This document shows, in pieces, positions 1 through 10,000 of a stretch of DNA of 29,420 nt. The number at the start of each line of letters is the position of its first letter. Position 1 is the first letter of the stretch. The stretch comes from JBIOHJ01 sp044448905 (lineage in GTDB: Bacteria > Bacteroidota > Bacteroidia > AKYH767-A > OLB10), in assembly GCA_044448905.1 (NCBI GenBank), contig JBIOHJ010000024.1, positions 1 to 29,420 of the forward strand, in the 5' to 3' direction. The notes below the pieces were generated by a model. The model did no database searches, was not told where the DNA came from, and worked only from the letters and a program-made list of their open reading frames with translations. The translations under genes and the position numbers were made by a program.

Positions 1-1071
1 GCGAAGCCTGATTTCTCTTTCATTAAGCTTGCGTTCCGTAATATCGGTAGCAATACCCCCGATTGCATAAATAATATTGTCGTGATCGAACAAAGGAAAC
101 TTTATTGAAATATAGTGGCGCATTTCGCCATTGTTAGGAACATCTTCTTCAAACTCCATTGTCCTGCCGGTATGTTCAACTTCCAAATCGGCTTTACGTA
201 CAGCATCGGCAATTTCTTTAGGAAACATATTATAGTCTGTTTTGCCTTTTATTGCTTCGCGAGTAATGTGGAACAGCTGTTCGTAGCGGCTGTTTATCAG
301 AACATATTTTCCTGATAAATCTTTAATAAAAATAACCGATGAAGTATTATCAACAATGCTTTGCAAAAGCTTCTGGTGATCTTTTAACAGGTCTTCATCG
401 TCTCTTCGTTTCTTAAAATAAAACCGTAAAATAAAAAATACAGTAAGCACAGACAACGCAATTTTAACAAGCATTAAATCAAAGGTGAGATTGAAGTTTT
501 TAATGTGCGTGCGGTTTTCTTCTCTCTCATTTTTAAGCAATTCATTTTCTTCGAGCGTCATCTTTCCTGTGATACTCCGTATGCTATCCATGAGCGATTT
601 GCTTTCGCTCCCTTCCATGTAAGTAATGGCTTCATTCATTCCTTTTGCCCTGCGGATTTCCGCCATGCCGGTTGAAACCTGGATTTTCTTATCCACGAGT
701 TGAGTAAGCCCGCTGATGCGCGAAAGCTGCAACGGATTATTTCCTACAATTTCTTTCAGGTGATCGAGATGAACAAAAATGGTGGCTACCGCATTGTTTA
801 CCGGCTCGAGGTATTGTTCATCACCGGTAATTACAAATCCACGTGCACCGGTTTCGAGATCGGTAGCCACAGCAAGCACCTGTTCAATATGATATTTAAT
901 TTCCTGCGAACGATCAACCGCTTCGGCACTCGAAATAATGCGCTTGCTGTTACGATGCGATAAAAAAGTAAGCGTGCATAAAATGATAAGAATGGAAAGC
1001 AGCCCTACAAGTATTTTCTTTTCGGCTTTGGTTGGATGATTTGTTTTAAGAAACCTGTGCAGGAAATCCAT
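1..1071 (-). CDS. CHASE3-PAS sensor protein, probably a histidine kinase (C-terminus outside window)
   Basis: Partial gene: 357 codons are visible, open from an ATG at 1071 to the window edge without a stop. The translation begins MDFLHRFLKTNHPTKAEKK. A first membrane segment lies at residues about 20-37 and a second at about 198-217. Between them is a helical extracytoplasmic region (about 40-190) with the CHASE3-type stretch ATDLETGARGFVITGDEQYL. A PAS domain follows (about 235-345), ending in the PAC-like GGIATDITERK. This order is typical of Bacteroidota sensor histidine kinases, often hybrids, but the kinase core is not in the window, so a diguanylate cyclase or other output cannot be excluded. 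A close match to the Bacteroidota promoter lies immediately upstream. The input ligand is unknown. Confidence 0.85.
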   Translation of the reverse strand, partial: MDFLHRFLKTNHPTKAEKKILVGLLSILIILCTLTFLSHRNSKRIISSAEAVDRSQEIKYHIEQVLAVATDLETGARGFVITGDEQYLEPVNNAVATIFVHLDHLKEIVGNNPLQLSRISGLTQLVDKKIQVSTGMAEIRRAKGMNEAITYMEGSESKSLMDSIRSITGKMTLEENELLKNEREENRTHIKNFNLTFDLMLVKIALSVLTVFFILRFYFKKRRDDEDLLKDHQKLLQSIVDNTSSVIFIKDLSGKYVLINSRYEQLFHITREAIKGKTDYNMFPKEIADAVRKADLEVEHTGRTMEFEEDVPNNGEMRHYISIKFPLFDHDNIIYAIGGIATDITERKLNEREIRLR

Positions 1072-1075
1072 AAAA

Positions 1076-1104
1076 CAAATTTAAGATATATTTTGATTTA
1101 ACAA
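1076..1104 (-). promoter_or_regulatory. Bacteroidota-type promoter for the CHASE3-PAS gene
   Basis: On the minus strand TTG (1104-1102) is followed by 18 nt and TAAATTTG (1083-1076), an exact match to TAnnTTTG. The -7 box ends only 4 nt before the ATG at 1071, so the predicted transcript would be leaderless or nearly so. This is a sequence match only. Confidence 0.5.
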
Positions 1105-1204
1105 CGAATGAGAACCATTTTCTTACCGGGATTAAAAAAGCTAATTCTCAAATATTTTTACCCTATTGCAAAAAAATGATGATATTTGAATTAATATATT
1201 TTAC

Positions 1205-2593
1205 ATGAAACAGCTCGCCCTCCTTATTTTGCTCCTGCAAACCACTTATGCAACAGCGCAAAACCAGGCGAATAATTGGTATTTTGGAAACAATGCAGGG
1301 ATTACCTTCAGCACTAATCCGCCAACTTTTCTGTCTGGGGGACAAATTAATACTGCTGAGGGTTGCGCAAGTATATCAGACAATAATGGCAATCTTCTTT
1401 TTTATTCGGATGGAGTAACTGTTTGGGACAGCACCCATGCTGTTATGCAAAACGGTACAGGTTTATTAGGCGATTTTTCTTCAACGCAATCCGGGTTAAT
1501 AATACCGGCTCCCGGAAGCGCTACATTTTACTATCTAATTACTGCTCCAGTTCATAGCAGTACTAATCCGCTTGCGTATTCCATTATTGACATGACTTTG
1601 AATAACGGATTAGGCGCAATTACTGTAAAAAACGTTATACTCCTTGATACCTCTACAGAAAAAGTAACAGCAGTTTATCACCAGAATGGAATTGATATCT
1701 GGATCATTGCTCATGGATATCCGAACAATAGTTTTTATGCATTTCTTTTAACATCACTAGGAATAAATCCTATACCTGTTATCTCTTCTGCAGGAAATCT
1801 TATAACTATTGCTAGTCATAAAACAGGATATCTAAAAGCATCACCCTGCGGAAATCAGCTATCAATGGCCAATTACAAGTCATCAGGTTTATCTACCCTT
1901 GAATTATTCGATTTGGAGGATTCAACTGGAGTTGTATCCAATGGATTGCAGATTGGTCAATGGAATGTTGGCGGTGGTGTTTATGGGGAAGAGTTTTCTC
2001 CCGATAATTCAAAGTTGTATGCATCCATTATCAGTCCACCCATTGTAGTGCAATATGATCTTTTAGCCGGCTCACCTCCAGCAATTATCGCTTCGATGGA
2101 TACCATCGGAGTTTCACTTTCCAATGTTATTGGTGCTTTACAAACGGGTCCTGACGGAAGAATTTATCTTACAAAATTCGGTGGGGATTCACTTGCCTGT
2201 ATTACAAATCCTAACCAATTGGGAACTTCATGCGGTTTTGTTGAAAATTATGTGTCTCTCGGGTCAGGAGTTGGTCGTTATGGGTTACCTAATTTCCTTA
2301 CTTCCCTCTTTTGTAATATTCCTTCAGCCATTAATGAAGTAAATGAAGGAGATGCTATTTTAATTTATCCCAATCCATTCGGTGATGAAGCTACGTTACA
2401 AATCAGTAATGATTTGTTAAGCAGGAAATGCGAGCTTGTTATTTATGATTTGCTAGGGCATCGTGTAAAACAAATTACAATCGTAAATCAACACACTGCT
2501 TTGCATAAAGAAAACCTTACGGATGGAATTTACTTTTATGTGTTAACTGTAAAAGATGAGGTGGTGAAGAAAGGGAAGTTTGTTATTGAATAG
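1205..2593 (+). CDS. Secreted beta-propeller-like protein with T9SS C-terminal sorting domain
   Basis: 462 residues. An N-terminal signal peptide (MKQLALLILLLQTTYATAQ) directs export through Sec. The body (about 20-375) shows repeated beta-rich blades, with phrases common in Bacteroidota surface propellers: NNWYFGNNAGITFS, SDNNGNLLFYSDG and FSPDNSKLYASI, the last resembling YVTN/WD40-type blades. The C-terminus from about residue 384 has the T9SS type A sorting layout: YPNPFGDEATLQI, then VIYDLLGHRV, then LTDGIYFYVL and a basic end. The protein is therefore expected to cross the outer membrane by T9SS and be attached to the surface or released. No catalytic residues could be named, so a binding or adhesion role is only an inference. 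It precedes another T9SS cargo gene by 178 bp on the same strand. Confidence 0.88.
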   Translation: MKQLALLILLLQTTYATAQNQANNWYFGNNAGITFSTNPPTFLSGGQINTAEGCASISDNNGNLLFYSDGVTVWDSTHAVMQNGTGLLGDFSSTQSGLIIPAPGSATFYYLITAPVHSSTNPLAYSIIDMTLNNGLGAITVKNVILLDTSTEKVTAVYHQNGIDIWIIAHGYPNNSFYAFLLTSLGINPIPVISSAGNLITIASHKTGYLKASPCGNQLSMANYKSSGLSTLELFDLEDSTGVVSNGLQIGQWNVGGGVYGEEFSPDNSKLYASIISPPIVVQYDLLAGSPPAIIASMDTIGVSLSNVIGALQTGPDGRIYLTKFGGDSLACITNPNQLGTSCGFVENYVSLGSGVGRYGLPNFLTSLFCNIPSAINEVNEGDAILIYPNPFGDEATLQISNDLLSRKCELVIYDLLGHRVKQITIVNQHTALHKENLTDGIYFYVLTVKDEVVKKGKFVIE

Positions 2594-2729
2594 TCTCTTA
2601 CTCAAAAGATTAACTTATCCTTTTTAATGAATCTTAAAGGTATTTACCAACAAACGTGGTTAGTTAGCCTAAATATCAATGCATTTCAAGGTAAATATTT
2701 ATATATTCGCTTCATTCAAAATAAAACCA

Positions 2730-2745
2730 TCCGTCAGTTGACGGA
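2730..2745. repeat. Short palindrome upstream of the lysyl-oxidase gene
   Basis: TCCGTCA and TGACGGA form a perfect 7-bp inverted repeat with a 2-nt centre, 26 bp before the ATG of the next gene. It lacks a T-tract, so it is not a convincing terminator. It may be an operator or a 5'-leader hairpin; the function is not known. Confidence 0.5.
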
Positions 2746-2771
2746 CAAAAAAACAACTAAGACTTAACAGC

Positions 2772-5549
2772 ATGAAAAAAATCAACTTACTTTATTTAGC
2801 GTTACTACTTGTACCGCAAATCGGTTCGAGCCAATGCACCACTTCAACAGGAGGCGGTAATACCAATGCAACGAGTTGTGTATGTCCTCCCGGAGGCGGC
2901 ACCAATTGCGATCTGATACCCGACATTTCAATTGCACAGCTCCCGTTAAACCAAAGCAGTAACTATACTGAATACCCGCAGGTATGCAACCCTCCCTGCG
3001 ATGGCAATGACGGTAGATTGAGGATTGGTGTTTCAACACCCATCATTGGTTACGGTCCGCTCGAAACAAGAGGCACCTCATGGTACGTTTGCGGAACAGA
3101 TACTGTAAATGCGGGAACGGTTGGAAATATTCCCGCAACGTGCCCCATATCAGGATTACCTCCCAAGCAATTAATTAATCAAAGAATTTATCATAAGAAC
3201 GGGAATACGATGTCTTATACCGACCGCGCTGCCGGCTCGATGACTTACCATCCGTCACACGGTCACCAGCATGTTGACGATTGGGGAATTTATACATTAC
3301 GCACCAATAACGGTGACCCTAACCCGTTAAACTGGCCTATCATAGGAACGGGATCTAAATTAGGTTTTTGCCTGATTGATTTAGGCAACTGCAACAGCAG
3401 CCCCGGGTATTGTAAAGATTCGCTTGGCAATACATTGAACAGTTCCAACATTTCGAATTACGGATTGGGTGGAGGAAATTACGGATGCAATAATACCGTT
3501 CAGGGTATTACCAACGGATACATGGATACCTACAGCCAGGGATTGGATGGTATGTGGATTAATCTTCCTGCCGGACTTTGTAATGGTAATTACTGGGTTG
3601 TTGTGCAGATTGACCCGTACAATTATTTTCTTGAAACAAGAGAAACCAATAACGTAGTGGCTGTTCCAATTACATTAACGCAACAATCGCCATCAGGTAC
3701 TGCAACTATTACAGCCAACAAAAACCCAAACATCTGCATCAGCGACAATATTATTCTTACTGCCAATAACGGAAGTAATTATTTATGGAATACAGGTGCA
3801 ACTACACAAAGCATTACAGTGAATACCGCAGGAAATTATACAGTTACTGTAACCAACGTTTGCGGAACAGCAACATCATCCCCTTTTGCTGTTACAACAT
3901 ACGGACCTAACCCGCCAAGTACAACGGGGGCATCGGTTTGCAATTCAGGTTCAGGAACCTTGCAGGCTACCGGATCGGGAACAATCAATTGGTATGCTTC
4001 GTCATCAGGCGGAAGCTCGCTTGGAACAGGGACAAGCTTTTTAACTCCGGTTGTAAATAACACAACCACTTATTATGCTGATGCTACCCAGGGTACGCCT
4101 CCACAAACACTTTTTTGTCCGCCTGCAGCAAATACAATTGGGGGAGGCGGCCAGTATAACGGAAGCCAATATCTTACTTTTAATGTATCGGCAGCCTGTA
4201 CTTTGGTTTCAGCAAAAATATATGCCGATGTAGCAGGAACATTTACTGTTCAGTTGCAAAATTCGTCAGGCAGTACCATTAATTCCATTTCGAAAACTGT
4301 ACCGGCAGGCGAAAGCAGGGTTACCCTGAATTTCCCTCTCTCGGTTGGTAATGCATACCGCTTAACCCGTTCGGGAAGTTTTAGTTTGTACAGAAATAAT
4401 GGAGGAGTCGCTTATCCTTATAATGTAACCAATTTTGTTTCCATTACAGGATCATCAGCAGGTGCTGCATTTTATTATTTCTATTATGACTGGGAAATTT
4501 TAACTGCTGCTTCCACATGCACAAGTTTACGTTCACCGGCAACACTAACTGTAAATCCGAACCCTAACGCTACTATTACTCCAAACGGCCCTACAACATT
4601 TTGTGCCGGAACAAACATGACATTAAGTGTAGCCCCTTTGGCAGGTGCAACGTATAAGTGGTATAGGAATAATATCCTCTTATCGGGCGCTACTTCATCC
4701 AGCTATACCACAACTGCCGATGGAAGTTTCTATGCGGTAGTAACAAGCAGTACGGGATGTGTTTCAACTTCAACACCGGTTGTGCTTATAAAAAATCCAA
4801 ACCCAACTGCATCCATAACAGCCGGTGGACCGCTTTCGTTCTGTGTCGGAGGCAGTGTAACACTAACTGCTAATTCAGGTACAGGATATACGCATCAGTG
4901 GAAAAAGAACGGGAATAATATTGCGGGAGCCACTAACATCAGCTACACAGCAGATCTTACAGGAAATTACCGCGTAGTAGTAACCAATAGTTTCGGATGC
5001 AGTGCAACGTCAGGCGTGGTTGCGGTTACAAAAAACTCAAATCCGGTGGCAACCATTTCACCTGCAGGAACGATTACATTCTGCGCGGGGCAAAGTGCTT
5101 TGCTTACCGCAAACAGTGGATCAGGATATACCTATGTATGGAAAAAGGACGGAGTTATTATTGCCGGAGCTACCAATATCAGTTATACAGCAACTACTGC
5201 GGGTAAATATCGTGTGGTAGTGACCAATAGTTTTGGATGCACCAAAACTTCTTCGGCTGATACAGTAGTTGTACCATGCAGGGAAGACGGATCTATAATT
5301 GAAAATGTATTTGCTGCTTCAGTTCATCCAAATCCTTCTTCAGATGCATTCCTGTTTGAAGTTCACCATGAAATGGATAAGAATATATTCATTATAATAT
5401 ATGATGCAGCAGGCAGAATGGTCAATTTTAATCTAGAGCAAAAATCAGAGTTGCAATACCAGGTTAGCGGACTAAAAACCGGGCTTTACTCTGCGTTTAT
5501 TACAGATGGTAACAATACAAAAGTTTTAAAGTTGATAAGAACTCAGTAG
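2772..5549 (+). CDS. Secreted lysyl-oxidase-domain protein with Ig-like repeats and T9SS sorting domain
   Basis: 925 residues with a signal peptide cleaved near SSQ21. Residues about 80-300 resemble the lysyl oxidase family, copper amine oxidases that convert peptidyl lysine to aldehyde and cross-link proteins. H160, H163, H165 and H167 reproduce the spacing of the animal copper site (HxxHxHxH). GSKLGFCLID (K196) aligns with the animal segment containing the cofactor lysine, and MDTYSQGLDGMWI (Y254) with the cofactor tyrosine; QGIT and the ETNN end also fit. A cysteine-rich linker and Ig-like/PKD-like domains follow (about 305-590), then three 80-residue Ig-like repeats (595-834), and finally a T9SS sorting domain (about 840-925, HPNPSSDAF and IIYDAAGRMV). 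Export through T9SS and action outside the cell on surface or matrix proteins is inferred. The substrate is unknown. A strong terminator follows. Confidence 0.85.
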   Translation: MKKINLLYLALLLVPQIGSSQCTTSTGGGNTNATSCVCPPGGGTNCDLIPDISIAQLPLNQSSNYTEYPQVCNPPCDGNDGRLRIGVSTPIIGYGPLETRGTSWYVCGTDTVNAGTVGNIPATCPISGLPPKQLINQRIYHKNGNTMSYTDRAAGSMTYHPSHGHQHVDDWGIYTLRTNNGDPNPLNWPIIGTGSKLGFCLIDLGNCNSSPGYCKDSLGNTLNSSNISNYGLGGGNYGCNNTVQGITNGYMDTYSQGLDGMWINLPAGLCNGNYWVVVQIDPYNYFLETRETNNVVAVPITLTQQSPSGTATITANKNPNICISDNIILTANNGSNYLWNTGATTQSITVNTAGNYTVTVTNVCGTATSSPFAVTTYGPNPPSTTGASVCNSGSGTLQATGSGTINWYASSSGGSSLGTGTSFLTPVVNNTTTYYADATQGTPPQTLFCPPAANTIGGGGQYNGSQYLTFNVSAACTLVSAKIYADVAGTFTVQLQNSSGSTINSISKTVPAGESRVTLNFPLSVGNAYRLTRSGSFSLYRNNGGVAYPYNVTNFVSITGSSAGAAFYYFYYDWEILTAASTCTSLRSPATLTVNPNPNATITPNGPTTFCAGTNMTLSVAPLAGATYKWYRNNILLSGATSSSYTTTADGSFYAVVTSSTGCVSTSTPVVLIKNPNPTASITAGGPLSFCVGGSVTLTANSGTGYTHQWKKNGNNIAGATNISYTADLTGNYRVVVTNSFGCSATSGVVAVTKNSNPVATISPAGTITFCAGQSALLTANSGSGYTYVWKKDGVIIAGATNISYTATTAGKYRVVVTNSFGCTKTSSADTVVVPCREDGSIIENVFAASVHPNPSSDAFLFEVHHEMDKNIFIIIYDAAGRMVNFNLEQKSELQYQVSGLKTGLYSAFITDGNNTKVLKLIRTQ
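4554..5273 (+). repeat. Three tandem 240-bp repeats encoding Ig-like domains
   Basis: In-frame units start at 4554, 4794 and 5034, an exact 240-bp (80-residue) period. Each begins N-P/S-N-P and contains a T/S-F-C segment and a late GC pair. Units two and three are closest: both contain GATNISYTA and RVVVTNSFGC. This suggests recent duplication or gene conversion within the gene. Confidence 0.88.
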
Positions 5550-5568
5550 ACCTGAATTTATTTTGATG

Positions 5569-5611
5569 AACAAAAGGCTTTCTATTTTTGAAAGCCTTTT
5601 GTTTTTTATTT
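5569..5611 (+). terminator. Rho-independent terminator after the lysyl-oxidase gene
   Basis: CAAAAGGCTTTC (5571-5582) pairs perfectly with GAAAGCCTTTTG (5590-5601) around a 7-nt loop; two further A-T pairs extend the stem. A T-rich tail (TTTTTTATTT) follows. It sits 20 bp after the stop codon and insulates the next gene. Confidence 0.9.
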
Positions 5612-5645
5612 CGGTATTTCGCAAAGCTTATTGATTGTTTAAATC

Positions 5646-6986
5646 ATGTTCAGGGTTCTAATACCATTCATATTATTTGCTTCCGATGCTTTTCCTCAAT
5701 CTCCGGGAACAAACACGTCACTTTCTGAAAAGTATTTTCATTTCCGCGAACGCCTGGTAAATGAATTTACTCTTGGCATCGGAAATGACTTCGGACAAAG
5801 TATTCCGGCATCGGTCAGAAAAACATTTGACAGGAATTACTCGAACGAGCATACTATCAGCTGGGGCGATGCCACAATTGATCTTGCTTATTACATTGGA
5901 ACCCTTGCTACGGAATATGCGCTTCTATCAAAGCAAGAAAAGCCAGCTTCACAAACTCTCAAAGAGCTATATTATGCGCTGGAAGCTTTTAACCGCCTCG
6001 ATTATTATGCTGAAGAATATTACGGTTATCCGCCTTCATTAAATGGCTTTTTTGTACGCAACGATGTGGGAAGAGATTTGTTTAGGGATAAACGAAAAAA
6101 TAATAAATACCATGTAGCATTAAAAATACTTAACGAAGGTTCTTCTGATTCGCTTAATAATATTGAATCGGAATGGACAGGATATTATTTACACAACAAC
6201 CTGAAAAGATTTGCTGTCAGCAAAGACCAGGTTTTCCATTTAATGGTTGCGATGGCGCTTATTGTAAAATGTATTCCATCAGGAGAAAACTATCCTGAAC
6301 ATAAATTCAAAGACGGTGAAGCTTCGTTTGTACAAGAAGCAAAAAATATTACCGACAGGATGATGAATTGGATTCATCCTATAAACAAATCCAATATTTT
6401 TTTTAACTGGAGGGTGAGCAAGCCAAATGGAAAAAAGACAGGTGCGGGTTATAATGCATGGTCGTTTGCATATGGGATGAATCTTGGGCAACAAAAAATT
6501 TCAGGAACTGAGAACCCGGTTAAAAAAGGATTTTCGTGGTGGCTGGCAAAAGCAGTCTACAATATTACATGGTTAGCTTTTAAGCCAATTTATTTTTTTA
6601 ACCGGAGCGAAGGAGTTAAAACACTTTCACTTGCTGCAATCAGTAATAGTTGTGTAGAAAATGCAGATAAACTATACCGCTATTCTTTTTTCTCTGAAAA
6701 ATATCCGAGCTATCACATTCCGTTGTTGTATGGATATCTGTATAATAAAATCACTAAACAACCTGACTTGAGCTTGTATAAAAAATTGCTTGAAGAAGTT
6801 CCGGTTGAAGGACCGCACAACAGGCGATTTGCCGGTTTCAGCAATTATAACTGGTCGTCAACCTCACTTATAATTCATCCCGAAAGAAGAGGACAGGCAC
6901 AAGCCTTTTTTCCCGGCAACTACAATGCTATTGATTTTATGTTTATGTACAATCTTTACCTCCTCTGTTCAAATGAATCGTATTAA
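5646..6986 (+). CDS. Secreted helical protein of unknown function
   Basis: 446 residues; I do not recognise the family with confidence. The N-terminus (MFRVLIPFILFASDAFPQSP) looks like a signal peptide, so a periplasmic, surface or released location is likely; there is no T9SS sorting domain. The body is mainly amphipathic helix, rich in Tyr, Asn and Trp. Notable conserved-looking stretches are ISWGDATIDLAYYIGTLATE (71-90), YYGYPPSLNGFFVRNDVGRD, AGYNAWSFAYGMN and, near the end, RRFAGFSNYNWSS and FPGNYNAIDFMFMYNLYLL. Repeated helical pairs with aromatic and acidic residues recall alpha/alpha-barrel carbohydrate-active enzymes, but no catalytic motif was identified. A terminator separates it from the upstream gene. 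It lies 98 bp before the NRPS on the same strand, so a link to that cluster is possible but not shown. Confidence 0.75.
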   Translation: MFRVLIPFILFASDAFPQSPGTNTSLSEKYFHFRERLVNEFTLGIGNDFGQSIPASVRKTFDRNYSNEHTISWGDATIDLAYYIGTLATEYALLSKQEKPASQTLKELYYALEAFNRLDYYAEEYYGYPPSLNGFFVRNDVGRDLFRDKRKNNKYHVALKILNEGSSDSLNNIESEWTGYYLHNNLKRFAVSKDQVFHLMVAMALIVKCIPSGENYPEHKFKDGEASFVQEAKNITDRMMNWIHPINKSNIFFNWRVSKPNGKKTGAGYNAWSFAYGMNLGQQKISGTENPVKKGFSWWLAKAVYNITWLAFKPIYFFNRSEGVKTLSLAAISNSCVENADKLYRYSFFSEKYPSYHIPLLYGYLYNKITKQPDLSLYKKLLEEVPVEGPHNRRFAGFSNYNWSSTSLIIHPERRGQAQAFFPGNYNAIDFMFMYNLYLLCSNESY

Positions 6987-7084
6987 ATAACATCACAATC
7001 TTGCCTTATCATTTTCCGAAACCAATTACTTTTACATTCGTATTCTGTTAAGCCCGCTGATTTACAAATTGTATTACTAGAATA

Positions 7085-10000
7085 ATGTCCTACAATCCTG
7101 TTTTTATTCCGGTTGATTATGATCCGTTTGCCGGTGAAAAAATTTTTCGCACAGCTCCCACAACTGAACCGCAGCGTGAAATTTTTACAAATATTCTTAT
7201 TGGTGGTGATGCGGCAAATTGTGCATATAACGAATCGGTTTCGCTGAAACTTAAAGGCGATTTCGATTTTACAGCTTTCAAACAAGCTGTTGATTTACTG
7301 ATTCAGCGCCATGAAGCTTTACGTGCTTCTTTCAGCAAAGACGGAATGTTCATCCAGGTTGCTCATGAATTGCGTATTCAAATTCCATTCTCAGATTTAT
7401 CTTCATCTCCTGGTAAGGATATTAAATTGAAAGAGGAATTAACAAGGGAAACAAATACACCTTTTGATTTGGAAAATGGTCCGCTCATCCGTGTTTCCGT
7501 TTTCAGGCTTGGAGAAAAACTACACAACGTTGTTCTGACTTTGCATCATATTGTTGGAGATGGCTGGTCGTTGGGAGTGTGTATGATTGATCTGAGCAAA
7601 TTCTATACTTCAATTAAAAATAAATCTGAAACCAGGCTTGAAGCTGCCGATAGTTGGGTTGAGTTTGCAATTGAAGAAGAAAAATATGCGGCAGGCAGCG
7701 TAAATTCAGAAACAGAAAATTATTGGATCAAAAAATATTCAGGCGATTTGCCGGTAATGGATTTACCTGTAAACAAACCCCGGCCTCCATTACGCACATT
7801 TAATGCACAGCGTATTGATATTCCCATTCCTTCAACCGCAATTGAAAAACTAAAAATATTCGGGTCTAAATCAGGAGCAAGCTTAGTAAATACTCTGACT
7901 GCAGCTTTTGAAGTTTTTCTTTATCGCCTGACCGGGAATAGCGATGTGGTGGTTGGATTGCCAACAGCCGGACAATCGGTAACAGGAAAATATAATCTTG
8001 TCGGACATTGTGTAAATCTTTTGCCGCTGCGTACCACTATAAACCCTGAAGAAAGTTTTTCAGGCTATCTTAAAGAAAGAAAGAAATCTTTGCTTGACGA
8101 TTTTGACCATCAGCGTTATACTTTCGGCAGTTTAATTCAAAAATTAAATATACCTCGTGATCCTGCAAGAATTCCATTAGTACCTGTTACATTTAACATT
8201 GATGTTGGAATTACAAACGGAGTTGAATTTGCGGGGCTGGAATTTGAGTTTTCAACTAACCCGCGCGGCTACGAAAACTTCGAATGGTTTATAAACTGCT
8301 CCGGATCGGGAAACAGTTTGGTGATTGAATGCACCTTCAACACCGACTTGTTTGAAAAGGAAATGATGCAATTACGCATGGAAGAATTTTGCGCATTGCT
8401 TGACAACATAACAGAAAATCCTGATCAAAAAATCTGCTATCTTACTATGCTGCCGGGGTATGAACTTAACAGGTTATTGATTGATTGGAATAATAATTTT
8501 TTCGGTTTACCAGAAAAGCAATGCATACATTTTCTTTTTGAAGAGCGTGTAAAAGAATATCCCGGCAAAATAGCCCTGCGGTATAACGGCCAGGAAATAT
8601 CGTACATTGAATTAAATTCCCGTGCAAATATGCTTGCACATTATTTGAGAAAAAATAAAATCAGCAATGATGTGCTCGTGGGTATTTGCATTGAACGTTC
8701 TGTCGAATTAATTGTAGCCATGCTGGCAGTGCTTAAAGCGGGTGGCGCTTATGTACCCTTAGATCCCTCCTATCCTGCCGACCGTATTACTTTTATTCTC
8801 GATGATTCAAATGCACCGGTTTTAATCACAACTTCGGGAATACAGCAGCAAATTAAAGGTGACAAGTCAAAAGTGATTTTGATTGATAAAGACAGGGATG
8901 AAATTGAAAAAGAGAGCAGGGAAAATCCTGCTCACATAAATAAGCCTTCCGATTTAGCGTATATCATTTATACATCCGGTTCCACTGGCAAACCAAAAGG
9001 TGTTTCTATCGAACACAAAAGTGACATTGCATTATTTGAATGGGGAAAAACGATTTATTCACTAAAGGATTTGGATGGTGTGCTTGCATCTACTTCAGTT
9101 TGTTTTGATCTTTCCATTTTTGAAATATTTTTTACGATCACTTCAGGCGGAAGAATTGTTCTCGTTAAAAATGCATTGGAACTTCCGGAACTTTCCAGGG
9201 AAGCAAATGTTAAATTAATTAATACAGTTCCCTCAGCGATCACAGAATTACTTAAAATAAAAAACGGGATTCCTACATCAGTGAAAATAATCAACCTTGC
9301 AGGTGAGCCTCTGCCAGCCGCATTGGTAAATAAAATCTATGACAATACAAAAGCTGAAAAAGTTTTTGACCTGTACGGTCCTTCGGAAGATACTACCTAT
9401 TCAACTTTTACTTTGCGGAAAAAAAACGGACCTTATACAGTTGGTAAAGCGATAAACAATTCGCAGCTTTATTTGCTTGATAAATTTATGCAGCCTGTAC
9501 CGATAGGAGTTGCCGGTGAAATTTATATTGGAGGCGAAGGGTTGGCGCGCGGATATTTAAACCGCCCTGAACTGACTGCAGAAAAATTTGTTCCTAATCC
9601 ATTCAGCATTGAAGAAGGTTCACGACTTTATAAAACAGGCGACCTCGGAAAATTTATACCGGATGGAAACATTGAATTTCTCGGACGCATAGACAACCAG
9701 GTAAAATTGAGAGGATATCGTATTGAATTGGGAGAAGTTGAATCGGTTCTGCATAGCCACCCGAAGATTACTGAACATATTGTGATGGTGAAAGAAGATT
9801 CACGGGGAGATAAAAAATTGGTTGCCTGGTTAGTTGCGGATTCAAAGCATGAAAATCTTGTTAGCGAAATCAGGAGCTTCCTGAAAGATAAATTACCCGA
9901 GTTTATGATTCCTTCCGTTTTTGTGTTAATGGATAAAATGCCGATGACACCTAACGGAAAGATTGACCGCAAAGCATTACCGGATTGGGAAATCAAAGTA

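Noticed and set aside
2730..2745. Terminator after the beta-propeller gene
   Set aside because: The 7-bp palindrome has no T-tract on either side and lies close to the next gene's start.
4554..5273. CRISPR-like or satellite repeat
   Set aside because: The units are 240 bp, in frame and encode Ig-like domains; no spacer structure exists.
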